DNA of 64,000 nucleotides, from contig NC_054750.1 in NCBI RefSeq assembly GCF_018143015.1, forward strand, positions 2,151,501-2,215,500, read 5' to 3'. Below are positions 41,302 through 54,230 of this stretch, one piece after another. Every line of letters begins with the position of its first letter. Within the stretch, counting starts at the first letter, position 1. Made by a program: the position numbers and the translations under genes. Below the pieces are notes generated by a model, which had not been told where the DNA came from, made no database searches, and saw nothing but the letters and a program-made list of their open reading frames with translations. Origin of the DNA: Lytechinus variegatus. Taxonomy: Eukaryota; Echinodermata; Echinoidea; Temnopleuroida; Toxopneustidae.

Positions 41302-41303
<2 letters not shown>
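41018..41303 (+). mobile_element. tRNA-derived SINE
   Basis: The head has an A-box-like TGGCCCAGTGG and a B-box-like GGTTCTAATCC (41021-41090). The body shares GGTGAATGGGTACTCCGGTAG, GGCCGGGGTAATAA and GCGCTATATAAAT with the copy at 30660. It ends in an ATT tail. Confidence 0.82.
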
Positions 41304-41369
<66 letters not shown>

Positions 41370-41370
41370 G
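41304..41370. repeat. (ATT)n microsatellite, SINE tail
   Basis: About 67 bp of pure ATT repeat directly at the 3' end of the SINE, presumably grown from its tail. Confidence 0.95.
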
Positions 41371-42019
41371 TGGAAAAGGTTTCTATGTGAGAGAGGAATC
41401 ATCATTCAAACTGTAAATTAAGCTATGCATGTCTCAAAACTGGCAGCACTCGTTAGGCCTCTTCTATAAAGCAAACAAAATTATCGAAACTAATAAACAT
41501 ATTTTACTCTGTTTCAATACGCATCGTCGAATGAGATCGAATATCCCGAACCTCAAGCAATTGTTATCTAAAATGAATTCACTTAATTATCGCCAATAGT
41601 TTGACGTTACAATATAGGCCTTCCATAGTGACTGGCTCGTATAATCTGGATATAGTGGAGAGCGCCATCATATTCAAGTACTACAAAAGTATTAATAATT
41701 TATATATTAATAATCTATATATCAATATGTCATATAATCATCACCAATGGTTTGACGTCGTATGGATCGCCTTTGCCGACGACGTCCTACTTACGAAAGC
41801 GACTGGCGCGTATAATCTGGAGAGATTGAAGAGCGCCATTATATTCAACAACAACAACAACATAATGTATGCAATTTTATATATCAACACTTCCATCATA
41901 ACTATCAACACCACCCCCTCCCCACATCCGTTCTGTCCGTTCCCCGTCACTATTGCTTTTTATTACTACATGATAATGTGTATTCTAAAACCTTGGTTGG
42001 GTTATAACAAAATTATCTC
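41371..42019. other. Non-coding stretch with a local repeat
   Basis: GACTGGC(T/G)CGTATAATCTGGA ... GAGCGCCAT(C/T)ATATTCAA occurs twice, at about 41630-41677 and 41800-41848, making a direct repeat about 170 bp apart. The open frame 41601-42023 spans it and looks like chance. Confidence 0.6.
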
Positions 42020-42130
42020 ATGATTTCAGAGGATAGTTACCAAAGTAACGATTCTTGTCAGCCAATCAAAATCAGGAAAAGGTGTCAGATCTGACCACTT
42101 GTCGAACGAAAATGTTGTGAAACACTCCCC
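42020..42130 (-). repeat. Dispersed repeat with TGTCAGATCTGAC core
   Basis: On the minus strand, GGTCAGATCTGACACC, CCTGATTTTGATTGGCTGAC and GTTACTTTGGTAAC match, with changes, 52325-52420 on the plus strand (TTGTCAGATCTGACAAC ... GATTTTGATTGGCTGAG). Related AGTGTTTCA and TGACAA motifs occur at about 49648-49685. Confidence 0.6.
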
Positions 42131-42152
42131 TGATGTCCAATCAAAATAATAT

Positions 42153-42321
42153 ACACTGCAAAATCTCTGGTGTTGATTAAACATCAGCCCGGAATCTGTT
42201 ATGTCCACACCAGAGAAGTGTTAGACAACACCAGTTTCGTTTTGGTCTAACACCAATTAGTATTAAAACAGCATCGATTTGATTCCAAACTGATGTTGTT
42301 TCAACACCGGAGTTTTTGCAG
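42153..42321. mobile_element. MITE with GGTGTTGA-type inverted ends
   Basis: The left end is CACTGCAAAATCTCTGGTGTTGA, the right end TCAACACCGGAGTTTTTGCAG. Internally GTCCACACCAGAG, ACAACACC and AACAGCATCG(A/G)TTTGATTCC are shared with the longer copy at 60559-60798. No coding capacity. Confidence 0.8.
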
Positions 42322-44610
42322 TTTATCCTTATATTTTGTTCTATTTCTCAAGAACAGGTCTGCCCGAAATTTCACTATTTTAACCTGGATGTAGTTTTGT
42401 TATTTCCATTCCTTGAAATTTAATAGTGAGTTTTCAAAAGGTCCATTTCGAAGATTTTATGATACCGAAAGAGGAAGCTAAATCCAATTCCACAATTTTA
42501 CAAAGAATAATCGGATGCTGGGAAAAGGTTGTATAGTTACTATTGGAAGTTTGTAAGATATACATGTAAGATGATACTCGAATAAGATTCGCATTACTGA
42601 CCATTTACTAAAGTGGCTCCAACAAATTCCCGTGGAGAGGTAAATCCGAATTACCTGCATGTTGATAATTATGAAGGGGTTTGCTCAGTTGGTGGGCGAT
42701 CGGTGTATACTTTTAGCGCGAATAATGACAATTTCAAGGTATGAAATTGAAAATGTTCATGCACAATTTTCTAGATGGACAATTGTGGGCCCTGGGAAAA
42801 ATAATTGAAAATATAAAGATAAAAAATGATTAGTCATTGTAAGTTAACTATTAACAAAAAAGATTTAAAACATCGCCATATAACAAATACTGTTGAAATG
42901 GCTTACGTACTTCCTCCGCGCATTTCGATATTTAGCAAATATTGAAGAAATTGCTTGTGTCTAAACTGATCAGAGTTTAGTATTCCTTAAGTGTTAAACC
43001 AAGGGAAATGAAATATTTTTTTGCAAACACGTGTATAAAGAAATAACCCTCTAACAATGAGCGAGCCCCTCAGAGCTAAAGTTGATAAGCTTTCAGGTTA
43101 ATTGCAGCCTCGATCAAAGCTGGAAATTCCCGTGTCTTTTTCGTCACAGATGTAACCATGCATTGGCCATTATGTTATGAAAGGTACTATTCTTTTACTA
43201 TCCGCCCGTGAATTGGAACTACTCCCATTGCCTTTCAGTAATTAGAAATGGATAAATTATTGACGCATCACTGCGCAACAGCTTACCGACGACTTGCACT
43301 CGAGGCTGGATACTATAATACTGGCGACCTTTCACTGTAGCTTTGCATTGTTATATCGCAAGCAGTCATAACAGACGAATAAATCGAATAATCAATAATT
43401 GTGATTATAATTCAATCATAATTTTATCAGTGAAAGTGCATAGAAAATGGTCATTTATAAAAAAAAAATTACAGAAGTTTTTTGGCAATTCACGTTATGC
43501 ATGCTTTAAGTCACATTACTCGATGATCTACGTTGTTTTAATACGAGTGGGTGTTAATAGTGAGAAATAATGCTCTTTTCATCATGAAAATAAAAAGCGA
43601 TTGTAAAAAAAAATCGGACCAATAAAGAGATTTATCTTATTAGTTCGGTTTAATATAATATCAAATGCGTTTGAAAAAGTCTTGACAACATTCAGGAAAA
43701 CTCTACTTAATTGAAATCAACATATACTGTTATAACTGCAATATATATTCCCAACATTTCCTTGTGTTGTGTCTGAACGACGCTAAGAACGAACAGTGGC
43801 TGATGCATCCTTTGGAAATGGGCTGGAAGTTATTAGAATTAAGTTTACGTGAACCTTAATAAGGCATCTCATTAATGTTTAAATGGTAAAATGCGAGCAA
43901 GGACCGTGAGCTAAAACTTTTGGATATGTCATGTACTAAGATCAGAAGTTGGAACTTTTTTGTATATAATCATGAATGAGTGTAACTACGCGAGTGCGAA
44001 CCGCGATCTGATACATTTGATATACTGACCTGAAAAAGGGAAAAATTTTACAGGACTGTTTGCACGAACTAATAAAGAGGTTATCCAAGAGCGAAAGGGA
44101 GAAAATGGTACTCTGACCTGAAAAGCGGTAATTTTTAAATTATGTTTTATAGTAAGGAGTAGGATGCGTATATCACTAAACAATAATTAACATGATTAAT
44201 GCGACCGCAAAATGCGAGCTGAATTATTTCATTTTCCTACCCCAAAAGTGTTGTTTTAAGCAGATTGTGATTTAAGAAAATCATAGAGAGGATACGTATG
44301 TCTGTAAATGAGAGCACAAAGGGCGAGCTGATATTGAAAATATCCCGACCTAAAAAAAAGGTCATTTTTAGCACATCCATGAAAGAAAACGATTTCATCA
44401 AAGTTCAAATTTCTCGTTTGATTTATTTTACATTCTTCAATCAATATCGACATGGTATATTCAGTGATATTTCGCGGGTTCAATTTCCTATATTTCGCTT
44501 TCTTAATGCTTCAGTTTCCATTAGATTCATCTACATTCATTATCATTAATTTTTCCAATATTTTACTCTCTACAAGAACATTATACGCATTGACATGAAT
44601 GCTGCATTTA
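42322..44610. other. Non-coding stretch
   Basis: AT-rich sequence. I see no exon, RNA gene or clear repeat; open frames are short and of low complexity. Confidence 0.35.
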
Positions 44611-44859
44611 TACAATTGAAATTCCATTATTTTCATAAAATATCACTCGATAAGGTTCTACGTGGCATCGAATTTCTTCACAACGAAACTTGAGAACTAC
44701 ATCAAAGACTGTTTCTTCTTTCCTTGTTTGTGACGGAGCATGCAGACCTAGGTTGTCAATGACCATGATAGCGAGATTGATTCCATGTTTTACTTCGAAA
44801 TTCATGAAATTGTATAGCTGTGTTTTCCAGATAGCAATGAGCTCCGGCGCTGGTATATA
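44611..44859 (-). other. Weak exon candidate, unknown product
   Basis: On the minus strand an acceptor-like ATACTCTTGCAG is followed by an open frame of about 83 codons of balanced composition (YIPAPELIAIWKTQ at the start, NLAIMVIDNLGLHAPSQTRK in the middle), less AT-driven than the surrounding frames. No family was recognised. There is no convincing donor before the stop, so it could be a last exon, a relic or chance. Confidence 0.25.
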
Positions 44860-44869
44860 CTGCAAGAGT

Positions 44870-45473
44870 ATACCTGCGTGATGGTGTGAGGTGAAATATG
44901 GAGATGGGTGAAATATTGAATTAAACGAAAAGAAGCGTTGATTTGTGGCCAGCGGGGGAATAACTGAGTGTGTTTGTCATCCGAGACTCACGTTATGACA
45001 TTTTACGACTCTTTTTTCCAACAAAAAATTAAAAAATAAAAGGGTTTCAATGTTTTCAACGCCTATATTAAGACTTGCAATTGCAGATAAAGTTTTCGTT
45101 CAGGGGGTACAGAGAGTTAAAGAACACAGTAAATGTATTGAAAATGTCCATCGGATGACAAAGGACAGCTGGGAGGTCTTTGTCGAAAATTCGTGAACCG
45201 GAACAGCAGTTTTGTCTTAACTTTCGGAGCTGACGAAAAAAATGCAAAAATGTCGTTTTTTCCACGGACGAAACTGCTGTTTTGAAGAAAAAAAAAATCC
45301 CCGGTCTCCCGATTTCATCCCTAGAGTTTTTGAGAATGAAAGGCGACATTGTAAAGTCAGACAATGATCATTTAGTGCGACATTCCGATAAACCGCTTGC
45401 CGGTTCGGCAGTCAGCCACGACTCGTTTTCAGAGATCGGGAATGTGTGGACGCTCCGTCTTAATAAAAAAAAG
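44870..45473. other. Non-coding stretch
   Basis: No gene seen. The open frames on both strands at 45068-45482 overlap each other and have no recognisable domain. Confidence 0.35.
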
Positions 45474-45676
45474 GTCTCGTGACATTTGCTCCGGCGACAA
45501 TTGCTCCACTGTAAACTCCACACACTAATAGGATGACCAACTTCAACCCTAGATTTAGTACTATACCCTCTCCGAATCCAAATCCAAACCCTACAAAAAA
45601 CCCTATCGGAACCCTAACCCTACATCTTAGACGAAATAAATCCGGGAGCAATTGTCGCCGGAGAAAATGTCGCCCC
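45474..45676. mobile_element. MITE with GGAGCAATTGTCGCCGGAG ends
   Basis: The left end reads GACATTTGCTCCGGCGACAA then TTGCTCC, and the right end GGAGCAATTGTCGCCGGAGA then AAATGTC, an imperfect inverted repeat of about 30 bp. The interior has repeated AACCCTA-like steps (CCAAACCCTAC, AACCCTAACCCTAC). A diverged related end may lie at 46590-46622. Confidence 0.78.
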
Positions 45677-45707
45677 CCTGTAAGCGGATGACCGTCAGGA
45701 ATATGAC

Positions 45708-45862
45708 TAATACCTCAGTCAGATTTGCTCTACGCAAGCCGTACGGCGAGTCCAAAACAGCCCGGGTTCTTTTTTTCATTTTTATACAAACGACCTTTAT
45801 GTAGCTGGTACAAAAAATGTTAAAACGGCTGTTTTCGACTCGCCGTACGTGACTGTGTTATA
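45708..45862. mobile_element. Small inverted-repeat element
   Basis: CCGTACGGCGAGTCCAAAAC on the left pairs with GTTTTCGACTCGCCGTACG on the right. Outside that, CTCAGTCAG faces GTGACTGTG. The loop is about 55 bp. There is no coding capacity; probably a MITE or foldback element. Confidence 0.7.
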
Positions 45863-46007
45863 AAGCTGCATGCCGGATCCAATCAACGTCTCGTCAAATT
45901 CATCAATTTTTCAAAATCCAAGTCAAGGCTCTTCGAGGACGCTAATGACTCGGGTGGATTTTCTATGGTGGCTTCGGAATAACGTTTCACCTTAATAATA
46001 AAATTGA

Positions 46008-46493
46008 GTAAGCTATGTATTTATCTTGGTCAGAGTTTTTTTTATTTATGTACTATACTAGACATCATTTGGGGGGAGCATCCATTCTTTGTTCAGGACT
46101 TATTGTACAGAAGGAATTGTATTATTTACAACCATGTGCTTCTGAAAGCTGAAAATAAAAAAAATATAAATACATGTATCAAGATTGTTAAAGCGCTAAA
46201 ATTGTGTTTTCGGAAACAATTATCCTTTAACTAAAATGAACAATAACCATTGATGTAAGCTATGTATTTATCTTGGTCAGAGTTTTTTTTATTTATGTAC
46301 TACTAGACATCATTTTGGGGGAGCATCCATTCTTTCTTCAGGACGTATAGTAAAGAAGGCATTGTAATATTTACAACCTTGTGCTTCTGAAAGCTGAAAA
46401 TAAAAAATTAAAAATATCAAGATTGTTAAAGCGCTAAACAGGTGTTTTCAGAAACAATTATCCTTTAACTAAAATAAAAATGACCATTGATGT
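46008..46493. repeat. Tandem duplication of about 245 bp
   Basis: The unit GTAAGCTATGTATTTATCTT ... TATCCTTTAACTAAAATGAA at 46008-46254 repeats at 46255-46493 with a few substitutions and small deletions. Non-coding. Confidence 0.9.
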
Positions 46494-46499
46494 TAAAGT

Positions 46500-49429
46500 T
46501 ACGTGATGCAAATTATAATTGCAAATTATTTCATGATTAAAAACTACATTACAATCCTAACTCTGACCTTTTGCCCACTGAGATATTAACACAGGAGCAA
46601 ATGACGCAGGAGCATGTGTCGTGTCACTACTACATTGTAGAGGGACATAGACCTACATACACGTAAGTAGAGATAGTCACTTCAGCTTGTACCTAGTTGT
46701 CAACGCAGTTGTACAAAATCTCAGATTTATTTTAGATAAATTCCGACGTTAAATCTATAAAAATGCGCTTCAGTCCGCATTAACGCGAGCCTTCAACCGA
46801 TAGCAAGTCAGCTAGTCAGTGGTGGATCCCGAATTTCACAAATGGTTAGGTATATGGCCCAAGTAAACTTGGCTACCCTTTTTTTTGGGGGGGAGTCCAG
46901 TCGCGGCTCCGGGATTTTCTTAAAATTGCTTAAAGGGGTGCGTTTAGCGTTAAAGAAATGTCATCACTCACAAATGAATGAGAATTGGTGTCAGGAAAGA
47001 AAAATAACAAGCAAAAAAGTCATCACCAATACATGAAAGCCGATGGATCTCCTGAAGAACTGACAACCTCCCCCCCCCCCTCCCTTAAAAGGATCATCAC
47101 TTCAAAAGAAAGCATCTTCAGTTCTCTTACCGGGGGGTGCAATTTTACGGGATAACCTTTTACCTTCCGACCCCCCCCCCCCCCGGATCAGCGCCTGGGG
47201 GTCGTAAACACAGAAAATGCTGAACGTGGGTACTGGTCGGTCAGCGGGAAGGTTCCATATTCATCTCATCATCTGATGAATAATTCTGGTTGAAAAGAAT
47301 CGATCAATTGCAAGCAATACTGTGATTCATTTCCAACCTACACCCCCCCCCCCCCCCCCCCTCTTCAGTTATTGAAAGTTTAAACAATATTTTGCATCTC
47401 AATTTCAGAAAAGAAAACGAAGCTAATCTACACGTACAACACCCCCTCCCTCTACCTGAATATAGCATCCTCGTTATGGATGCTCGCAATGCTCACAATA
47501 AAAAAAATCAAGATCGGATTTGAAAATTATTGGGCCTGCAATACATGGTGCTCGATCCTCAGGCTCGATTTGAACCAGTTTCCTTTACGTCATAAACGTT
47601 GTATTTATTGTTGTTCATTTTTCAACTTTGTGATTATGATTCTTTGAATGTGTTAATGTTTTGTATGATTTTTTGTTCTAGCAAATTAACTAAATTGAAA
47701 TTGAACTTGAAATAAATATTGAATACAATTTAATTGATTCAAGAATACATTATTTTTTAATCAATCAAACTGATATGTTAGTATCCACAAGGACTGAGGG
47801 TCCTGTTCAGAGATAACATTGGCATATGCCAGCTACCATCATTCCCAAAGGGAATGGAGTGTTTCAATATAACCATCTGTTTGAGATGGCCTCAAGGGTA
47901 AAAGCTAGACAGTTTCCTCATTATCTTAGCCATTCGTCACTCGGGAACATTCGATAAATTTGTGGATTCAGGCAGTTGTTCTATTTCTCACAGACCGTCG
48001 CCATCCACGTGGGATGAACCCCAAACCGCTTGGTCTACTGTCAATTCGGTTCAACTTTCATTTGGTCTAGTTTCCTCATTTTATTATATTCCGTTATAAT
48101 GATAAATGATAATAATATTAGTTTTCCGCTTTCATACAGTGCGTATCAAAAAAAAGTTTACTCTTTGAAAAATCCTGTAAAATTATACATTTGCAATATC
48201 CTGAAGATTTTTCCGCATTTTAACATTGGTACAGATCCATTTAAGCAAATGATGATATAACAGTCGAAAAACATTTCCGCTTGAGTGAGCACCACTTACT
48301 TTTGAAGAGTTAGTGACGTGTTTTAAGAATGCAGTAAGTTCGGCATTGTGCACTCCAATTATTTCATGATTCATAATATCGTTCGGTGCATGACACATGG
48401 CTGAGGTATAGGGATAGAGAATCCATTCTTCACAAATTATTCTAAACGATGGTTAGGGGAAAAAAAGCCAGAAACGTCACCTTAAACAATGATTGTTAAA
48501 TCTTATACTTTACAAATTGAAGATTAATCTTTCAATATGCATGATGTGTAAGACGGTATTGCCCGTTGTTTAATCCCTGCAAAAAGGTTGGAATTTCTTC
48601 TTCGCCTGGCTTCAGGATGTACGGCTTTTTTTTCTACACTCTCCGGGGCCGATGCAAACTTATCCATTAGAGTACATTTTCACTTTTAAGAAGTGCAATG
48701 CTTTGTCGACCGTAAACCCACATCCCTCTTCAGCAGAAATACACTTACTGATTGAAAAACCACAAACATACGCATTAACACTAAAAACAGGCGCCTAGTG
48801 TAAGAAGTTGGTTGAGTGGAAGATGGAAAGCCCCCATCCTACATCTCCCTTTTCCATTCATGAGGCGATGAGAACGATAAAATGGAAAATGGAAATCAGG
48901 ACTGGACAGAATGTGTGAATGAATAGGATATAACATCCCGCCACCATGACAGATATACCCCCACACCCTCAAAAAAAAAAATTAGGAAAATGATGCCTTG
49001 TTTTACCCATGCAGAAAATGCATCCCCTTTCAAACCTCAATTCTCTACCACTTTTCACACTCTACACCCTGCTCATAAGGGAGTTGCGGTGTTAATGGCG
49101 TTGGTCCTATATATACTGTGTATCCCTCCACTTACAATAGAACCAAATGGAAAAGTGGGTTTTGCTCGACTGATATTATTTTTCGAAATCTATCAGGTTC
49201 TTGACGTCTCGAAAGTGACTGGACTTTCTTCTTTTTTCCGATATGTATGCTTTACATGACTCGTAGAAAGGTCCCTATCATTTTTCTTAGACGACTAAAA
49301 TAATGGGTCCATAGTATATCACAATATTATTACACCGACAGAAGATGATCAGCCACGTAGGTGCTGACGCATTCAGGATAAGTCCAACCGGGTAAACGGG
49401 GAGTTGAGAATAAGCATTCATCTCACCTT
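46500..49429. other. Non-coding stretch with poly-C tracts
   Basis: Long C runs at about 47070-47085, 47171-47184 and 47342-47362 lie in otherwise ordinary sequence. No gene recognised; the open frames are short and unremarkable. Confidence 0.4.
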
Positions 49430-49560
49430 CGTTACCTGGGTCAAGTGCAGCCAATGTGGATATGTTCCTTGCTGAAGGAAATTAACGCTTGGATTCGAAC
49501 CCACGACCCTCTGATTGGAAGGCAAGGGTCAGAACCACTACACCATAATGCTTCCATGAA
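49430..49560 (-). mobile_element. tRNA-derived SINE head (minus strand)
   Basis: On the minus strand: A-box-like ATGGTGTAGTGG, B-box GGGTTCGAATCC, then a TTCCTTCAGCAAGGAA stretch and TTGACCCAGG, matching in order the SINE at 41018 (TTCCTTCGGCAAGAAA, CGATCCAGATG). The acceptor stem does not pair well, so this is not a tRNA gene. Confidence 0.7.
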
Positions 49561-49889
49561 ACGCTCAGACATGTACCATCTAACCTATCAATTAGAAAAA
49601 AACAATCCTTCATAAAACTTCCCCAAGTTCAACGTGAAGCACCTGGGGAGTGTTTCATGATTGTTTGTCTGACAAGTTGTCAGGCCCGTTGCAGAGAGAG
49701 TTGCGACCAAACGCAACTAAAAAAATATTGCGCAACTTGATTTTCAACCAATGAAACACCCGTATTCGCAACTATTTCTGTGTCCATTTTTCTCACATTT
49801 TCCAGTTTTCTTTCTTGTAACACTTTCCACTACAATCGTATATCAATCATTACCATTTCATCCTTATTGTATACCACGACCATCAGAAT

Positions 49890-49945
49890 TCACATCCTCT
49901 TCATCATCATCATCGTCGTCGTAGTCGTAGTCGTCTTCGTCGTTT
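49890..49945. repeat. (TCATCG)-type trinucleotide microsatellite
   Basis: An imperfect run of CAT/CGT/AGT triplets (TCATCATCATCATCGTCGTCG and on), non-coding. Confidence 0.85.
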
Positions 49946-51056
49946 CATGATTATTGCAACTGGGTATTTTCCTTCTATTTTTCAAGTAAGTATTTCGATT
50001 GTTCTCTATTGTCCATTCTGTTCATTAAATGTGATTAAATATTCATTATATATCTTGGTTTTTCATATTATTCTCAAGCATTTTGCTTACAATGACAATC
50101 CGTCTTCCGCAAGTGATTTTATGCTCAGTAATGTGTATATCTGACTTATTGCCAAACTTTTTTGTGTGCTATTGTTATGCAGAAGAAAAATGGAAAATGA
50201 ATCAAATCATATTCAATCAGAATTTTGTTTGGTGTGTGATTGGAAGCAGTAAAAATGCCATTAAAATAGCAGTGTACCTCAAGAGGTATGTTCACATCTA
50301 CTGAAGATAAATTCACACTTATAGTTACGGCGGCTCTAAGGGGTCAGGAGCGACCCCCCCCCCCTCCATTTCAACAAATTGAAAAGAGGTGAGAAAGAAT
50401 TCTATATAAAAGAGAGGTATGTTATGTTGTATACATCTTTTATCACCTTTGTAATTCAACTGATTGAAACAATGAGTCGTATTTTTCATAAATTTTCCTA
50501 AAAACGCAGTTTACAACAAAGCCCATTTTCCGTATAAGATCATGACGACACACGTAAATAGGTCAGCTAGTTGTTTCTTTTTATCGATATTAATGAAATA
50601 ATATTACTAAAATATTTGGCTAATATACCAATCATTTTTAATAGTATAATAGACAATCTTAGCAATATTATAGAGTGGAACCTCGATGTGTTGAATGTCA
50701 GAGCAAAGAATGATCTGAATTCAATTTCATAAAGACTAGTTGAAAATAACAATGCCGATTTGTTTTCTATGCCAATGAATCAAACAAAATTATTCAGTAC
50801 TTTTTAGCAAAAAGAAAAAAATGATATCCCAAACACTAAACGGGCTACTGACATAGCTCCCAACAGTAACTGAAATACGTATATGAATATCACAACGCTC
50901 CAAGTCCATGATTTGGAATAAATTATTCTTTAAAAATATATCTGTGTATGTTCAGGGCCCATTTTTGTTAGTTTATATTCATTTTGGCTATATTTAGATC
51001 TAATCCAGAATATGAATTACGAGATGAGCAATGTAAACGCAGCAATATTCCACGTT
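49946..51056. other. Non-coding stretch
   Basis: No gene seen. The sequence is AT-rich with a short poly-C run at about 50356-50367. Confidence 0.35.
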
Positions 51057-51260
51057 TTAGTCACTTTGGTCAAAATTAAGTACTTGGGTCGATCTTGCAT
51101 TCAAACAGCCATATTTCATTCGTGAATTATTATCAGAACCCCACTCAACATTTAGAGCCATTTTAGCCGCAGAAGACGTATCATTCATCGGGTATGATTT
51201 GCTCACATCTAGAAGTCGGATCCTTCGCATGCGGCGGTATTTTTTTTTGTTGTTGTTCAT
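51057..51260 (-). other. Weak exon candidate, unknown product
   Basis: A 67-codon minus-strand frame starts MNNNKKKYRRMRRIRLLD, directly followed by GTGAGC, which could be a splice donor (CTAGAT|GTGAGC). The frame also stays open downstream (NDTSSAAKMALNVEWGSDNN). The flank is richer in CG dinucleotides than its surroundings. It could be a first exon with 5' UTR; no homology is recognised. Confidence 0.2.
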
Positions 51261-51429
51261 CTTGCATAAGTACGGACGACGGCGGACATCAGCGATGCAT
51301 TACGCAGAGAGGGCACATTAATCAAACATCCACAGCGAAATTGAAGAGAAGTCCCGAAATGATTGAGTCTTGGATGAAAGTGAGAGAGAGGGGGGAAGAG
51401 GGAGAGAGTGTGAGGAAAGGAAGATAGAG

Positions 51430-52309
51430 CATGTCTGGGATCTGAAAAGGAGATTATGGCTCTGGTGATGGGGATGAGATGGGGTGGATGAGGAGCCCAC
51501 TAAACATAAAATAAAGATTTGTTTAAAGGGGAAGACAATTCTGATGATTAGTTGGTTTTAATACAAGTGGGAAAAGAATAAAAGTAAACATTTGTGAAAG
51601 TTTGATGAAAATTGTGAATCACCAAAGATTTATAAGAGAGAGGTGAATTCAAAAAAAATTTCTTGTGGCGTCATACGCCAGCAGCTCTCTAATTATCGTA
51701 TTATAAATTTTATCAATTTCAGATTTTGTTGGAACATGAGGCTCTGCATGAGTTATTCACAGTTCATGAGGAGTTACAGACGAACAGGAGTCGTTTGATC
51801 CTTCAAAAGTGATAGCTGCAAGTGGTTGCTCTTTCAACTATGCCAACGTATTCGTTATTTTGAGTTTAGTAGGGTCAATTTTAATGTATAATGTGCAGAG
51901 ATGTATCCTGTTCCTTACACATTTTTTTTTCTACGATTGATTCCATGGACTACAATGTACAATCAATCGTTGAAATCAAGCATACGATTACTCGATAACT
52001 TTTGTGTTACGGGCCATTGGCGGCGGAAGCCAAAAAAAATTCAGGGGGTCCACCTGAAATTTTGGGATGGACACAAGTAAAACATTTGACAAGCAAAAAA
52101 AAATTATCAACAGAAAATTTAGGGGGGACGATCCCCCCCCCACCTGGAACTTAGGGGGACAGGACTACCCCCCCCCCACTTCCGCTGCCTATGTACGGGA
52201 CCCGGGGTATGTGAATTCTCTCAAGGGGGTTTGGTGCAAAATCAAACTCACTGCATGCGTACAACGGTTCACCCATTGAATCCCAAGCTAACTTCTGGAG
52301 AAGAGTTTT
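51430..52309. other. Non-coding stretch
   Basis: No gene seen. An AG-rich stretch lies at 51375-51425 and poly-C runs at about 52131-52141 and 52165-52178. Confidence 0.35.
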
Positions 52310-52420
52310 ACCAACATATTATCGTCTGACAGGTTGTCAGATCTGACAACTTTCCTTGATTTTGATTGGCTGAGCGGCATTGCTACTATTGTAACTGCCG
52401 GATATAACAGGACTTGTGGG
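52310..52420 (+). repeat. Dispersed repeat with TGTCAGATCTGAC core
   Basis: Plus-strand counterpart of 42020-42130: GACAGGTTGTCAGATCTGAC, then TTGATTTTGATTGGCTGAG and TACTATTGTAAC. Confidence 0.6.
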
Positions 52421-53231
52421 ATAAAAGTACTGTTATTTTACTGTTTGCTATATTCTGAGAGTATTTCGGGTGAGGTATGCACATGAATCTCCGAGGTAAT
52501 GTTGTCAAACTGGCCTGGGTAATTTCAATATTATCATTCAGTTCCACCAGAATTAATGATCGCCTGGTTTTCGAGCAAACATCAATCGATGTTCGATTAC
52601 CCCGTCAGTTGAATAATCACTTTTTTTTAATAACCCTATCATGGAGGTGTGTATCAGCGATCACTGTAGACCGAAACATGGTATATGTCCAGATAAAGCA
52701 ATGTATACCGTAGAGATATTGTTGCTGTTGTATTTGCCAAGCACTTATACAAAACTATAAAATGCATAAGATACTAGTATTGGAATTCACAAATCTTGAC
52801 AGGATAGACACATATGAAAACTAAGGAGCTTTTTTCCAACATGTCCAATGTGGTTTTATACTGAAAAAAGCTGCAAAAACACATACAAATCGAAGCATTT
52901 ACAGTAATTGGAAAAGCAAAATGATTGAATGAAAAGATGAATTTATATTTGAGGTAGAAGAAAGTAGAGGAAGAAAGGGTTAATATAAAAGAGAACATAA
53001 AATGATAAGGAAGGAGGAGGGAGAGGAAGAAAGAAAAAGTAGGAGACTGAAAAGAAATAAGCTCACTTGGGGTTTCTGATAAGTGTAGGGATTATTTTCT
53101 TCTTTGAAGGGCAACAGTTGGCCTTCACATAATCATCAGAAACATTCGGATCGAGTCGTTAAGTTCTGGGAATAAAAAGAGTTCATGTTTAAAGTGCAAG
53201 TGGATTACTTCACATCTACCCTAGATACCAA
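52421..53231. other. Non-coding stretch
   Basis: No gene seen. A purine-rich segment covers 52960-53060. Confidence 0.35.
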
Positions 53232-53519
53232 GGCCCGTATTCTGAAGTCAAGTTTAACGTAGACCATCATGTTCTAAATCTGTGCTCAAATTATGGGGGC
53301 CAAAAGTTCAAAAATCATCATTTTGTATATTTATTATATTTACTATTTTGTTTCCTTATGCTTTCATAACGAAGAAAAATATTTCAAAATACTCAGTTAT
53401 CATTCCCGGACAATTATGGACAATTCAGGTGTCATATGAGTTAATACTGAAGGGATTCCATAGTTAAACCACAACTTTAAACCAGTGTGTAATTTAGACA
53501 TGAATTCAGAATATGGGCC
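53232..53519. mobile_element. GGCCCGTATTC-type MITE
   Basis: The ends are GGCCCGTATTCTGAAGTCAA and a closing TTCAGAATATGGGCC. Internal CTCAAATTATGGGGGCCAAAA and ACAACTTTAAACCAG are shared with the copy at 60962-61271. Length about 288 bp, no coding capacity. Confidence 0.8.
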
Positions 53520-54230
53520 TAATATTTCACTAGTATTTTCTCCTCCGCCCATTGGTCTACCCCTTCCCTTCCGTTACCCTCCAATTTTTTTTTAGCTTAT
53601 TTCCCTTTTTGTATTTCTGATATGCAAACCTGATATAATAGAATATTCATTTTGATTGGTTAAAATGCCCTTCTGTTTAGTTCTGATAATGGTATATTGA
53701 TTTTGATTGGTTTAAGGGGCTAATGTGCCAATGAGATTCCCATCGATCATTCCCTATTTCAGGAATGGGATCATGAGGAAACCCTGGATACGAGGGTCAA
53801 ACAGTTGACCTCTATTGATGGAAATGAAGTGGCTGTGCATGTAGGTGCGCGGGGGAATGAGAAATCTTCAATTCGGTTACTCCCACGTGTTTAAAGCAAA
53901 ATTCAACTCAAACGACTGCTGTGTCGGTATATTTCATGCCAGACTGAGTGCTGGAACTTTCCCTTTGTCTGCAACGGAATAAGGGGATAAATCTACCAGC
54001 GGAGCAATATTGCGTATTACATCATAATAAATCGAATAACACATTCCTTCTGAAAGTCTTCATTTTTCACAGCGCTATTTCAATACAATCTATATCATGT
54101 CTACAACAAACTGGCCTATGTATTAAAAGTCAAGAGTGAAGCATAGGAATTGCTATTCAGTTGTGTCAGAAAAAAAACAACCATTGTTTAGGTTAATTAC
54201 ACACCAAGTTCTCAATTACCTCAAAATGTT
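53520..54230. other. Non-coding stretch
   Basis: No gene seen. A short direct repeat (ATTTTGATTGGTTAAAATGC / GATTTTGATTGGTTTAAGG) occurs at about 53649-53668 and 53699-53717. Confidence 0.4.

Noticed and set aside
45595..45635. Telomeric repeat tract
   Set aside because: Only a few imperfect AACCCTA steps inside a small MITE; not a telomere.
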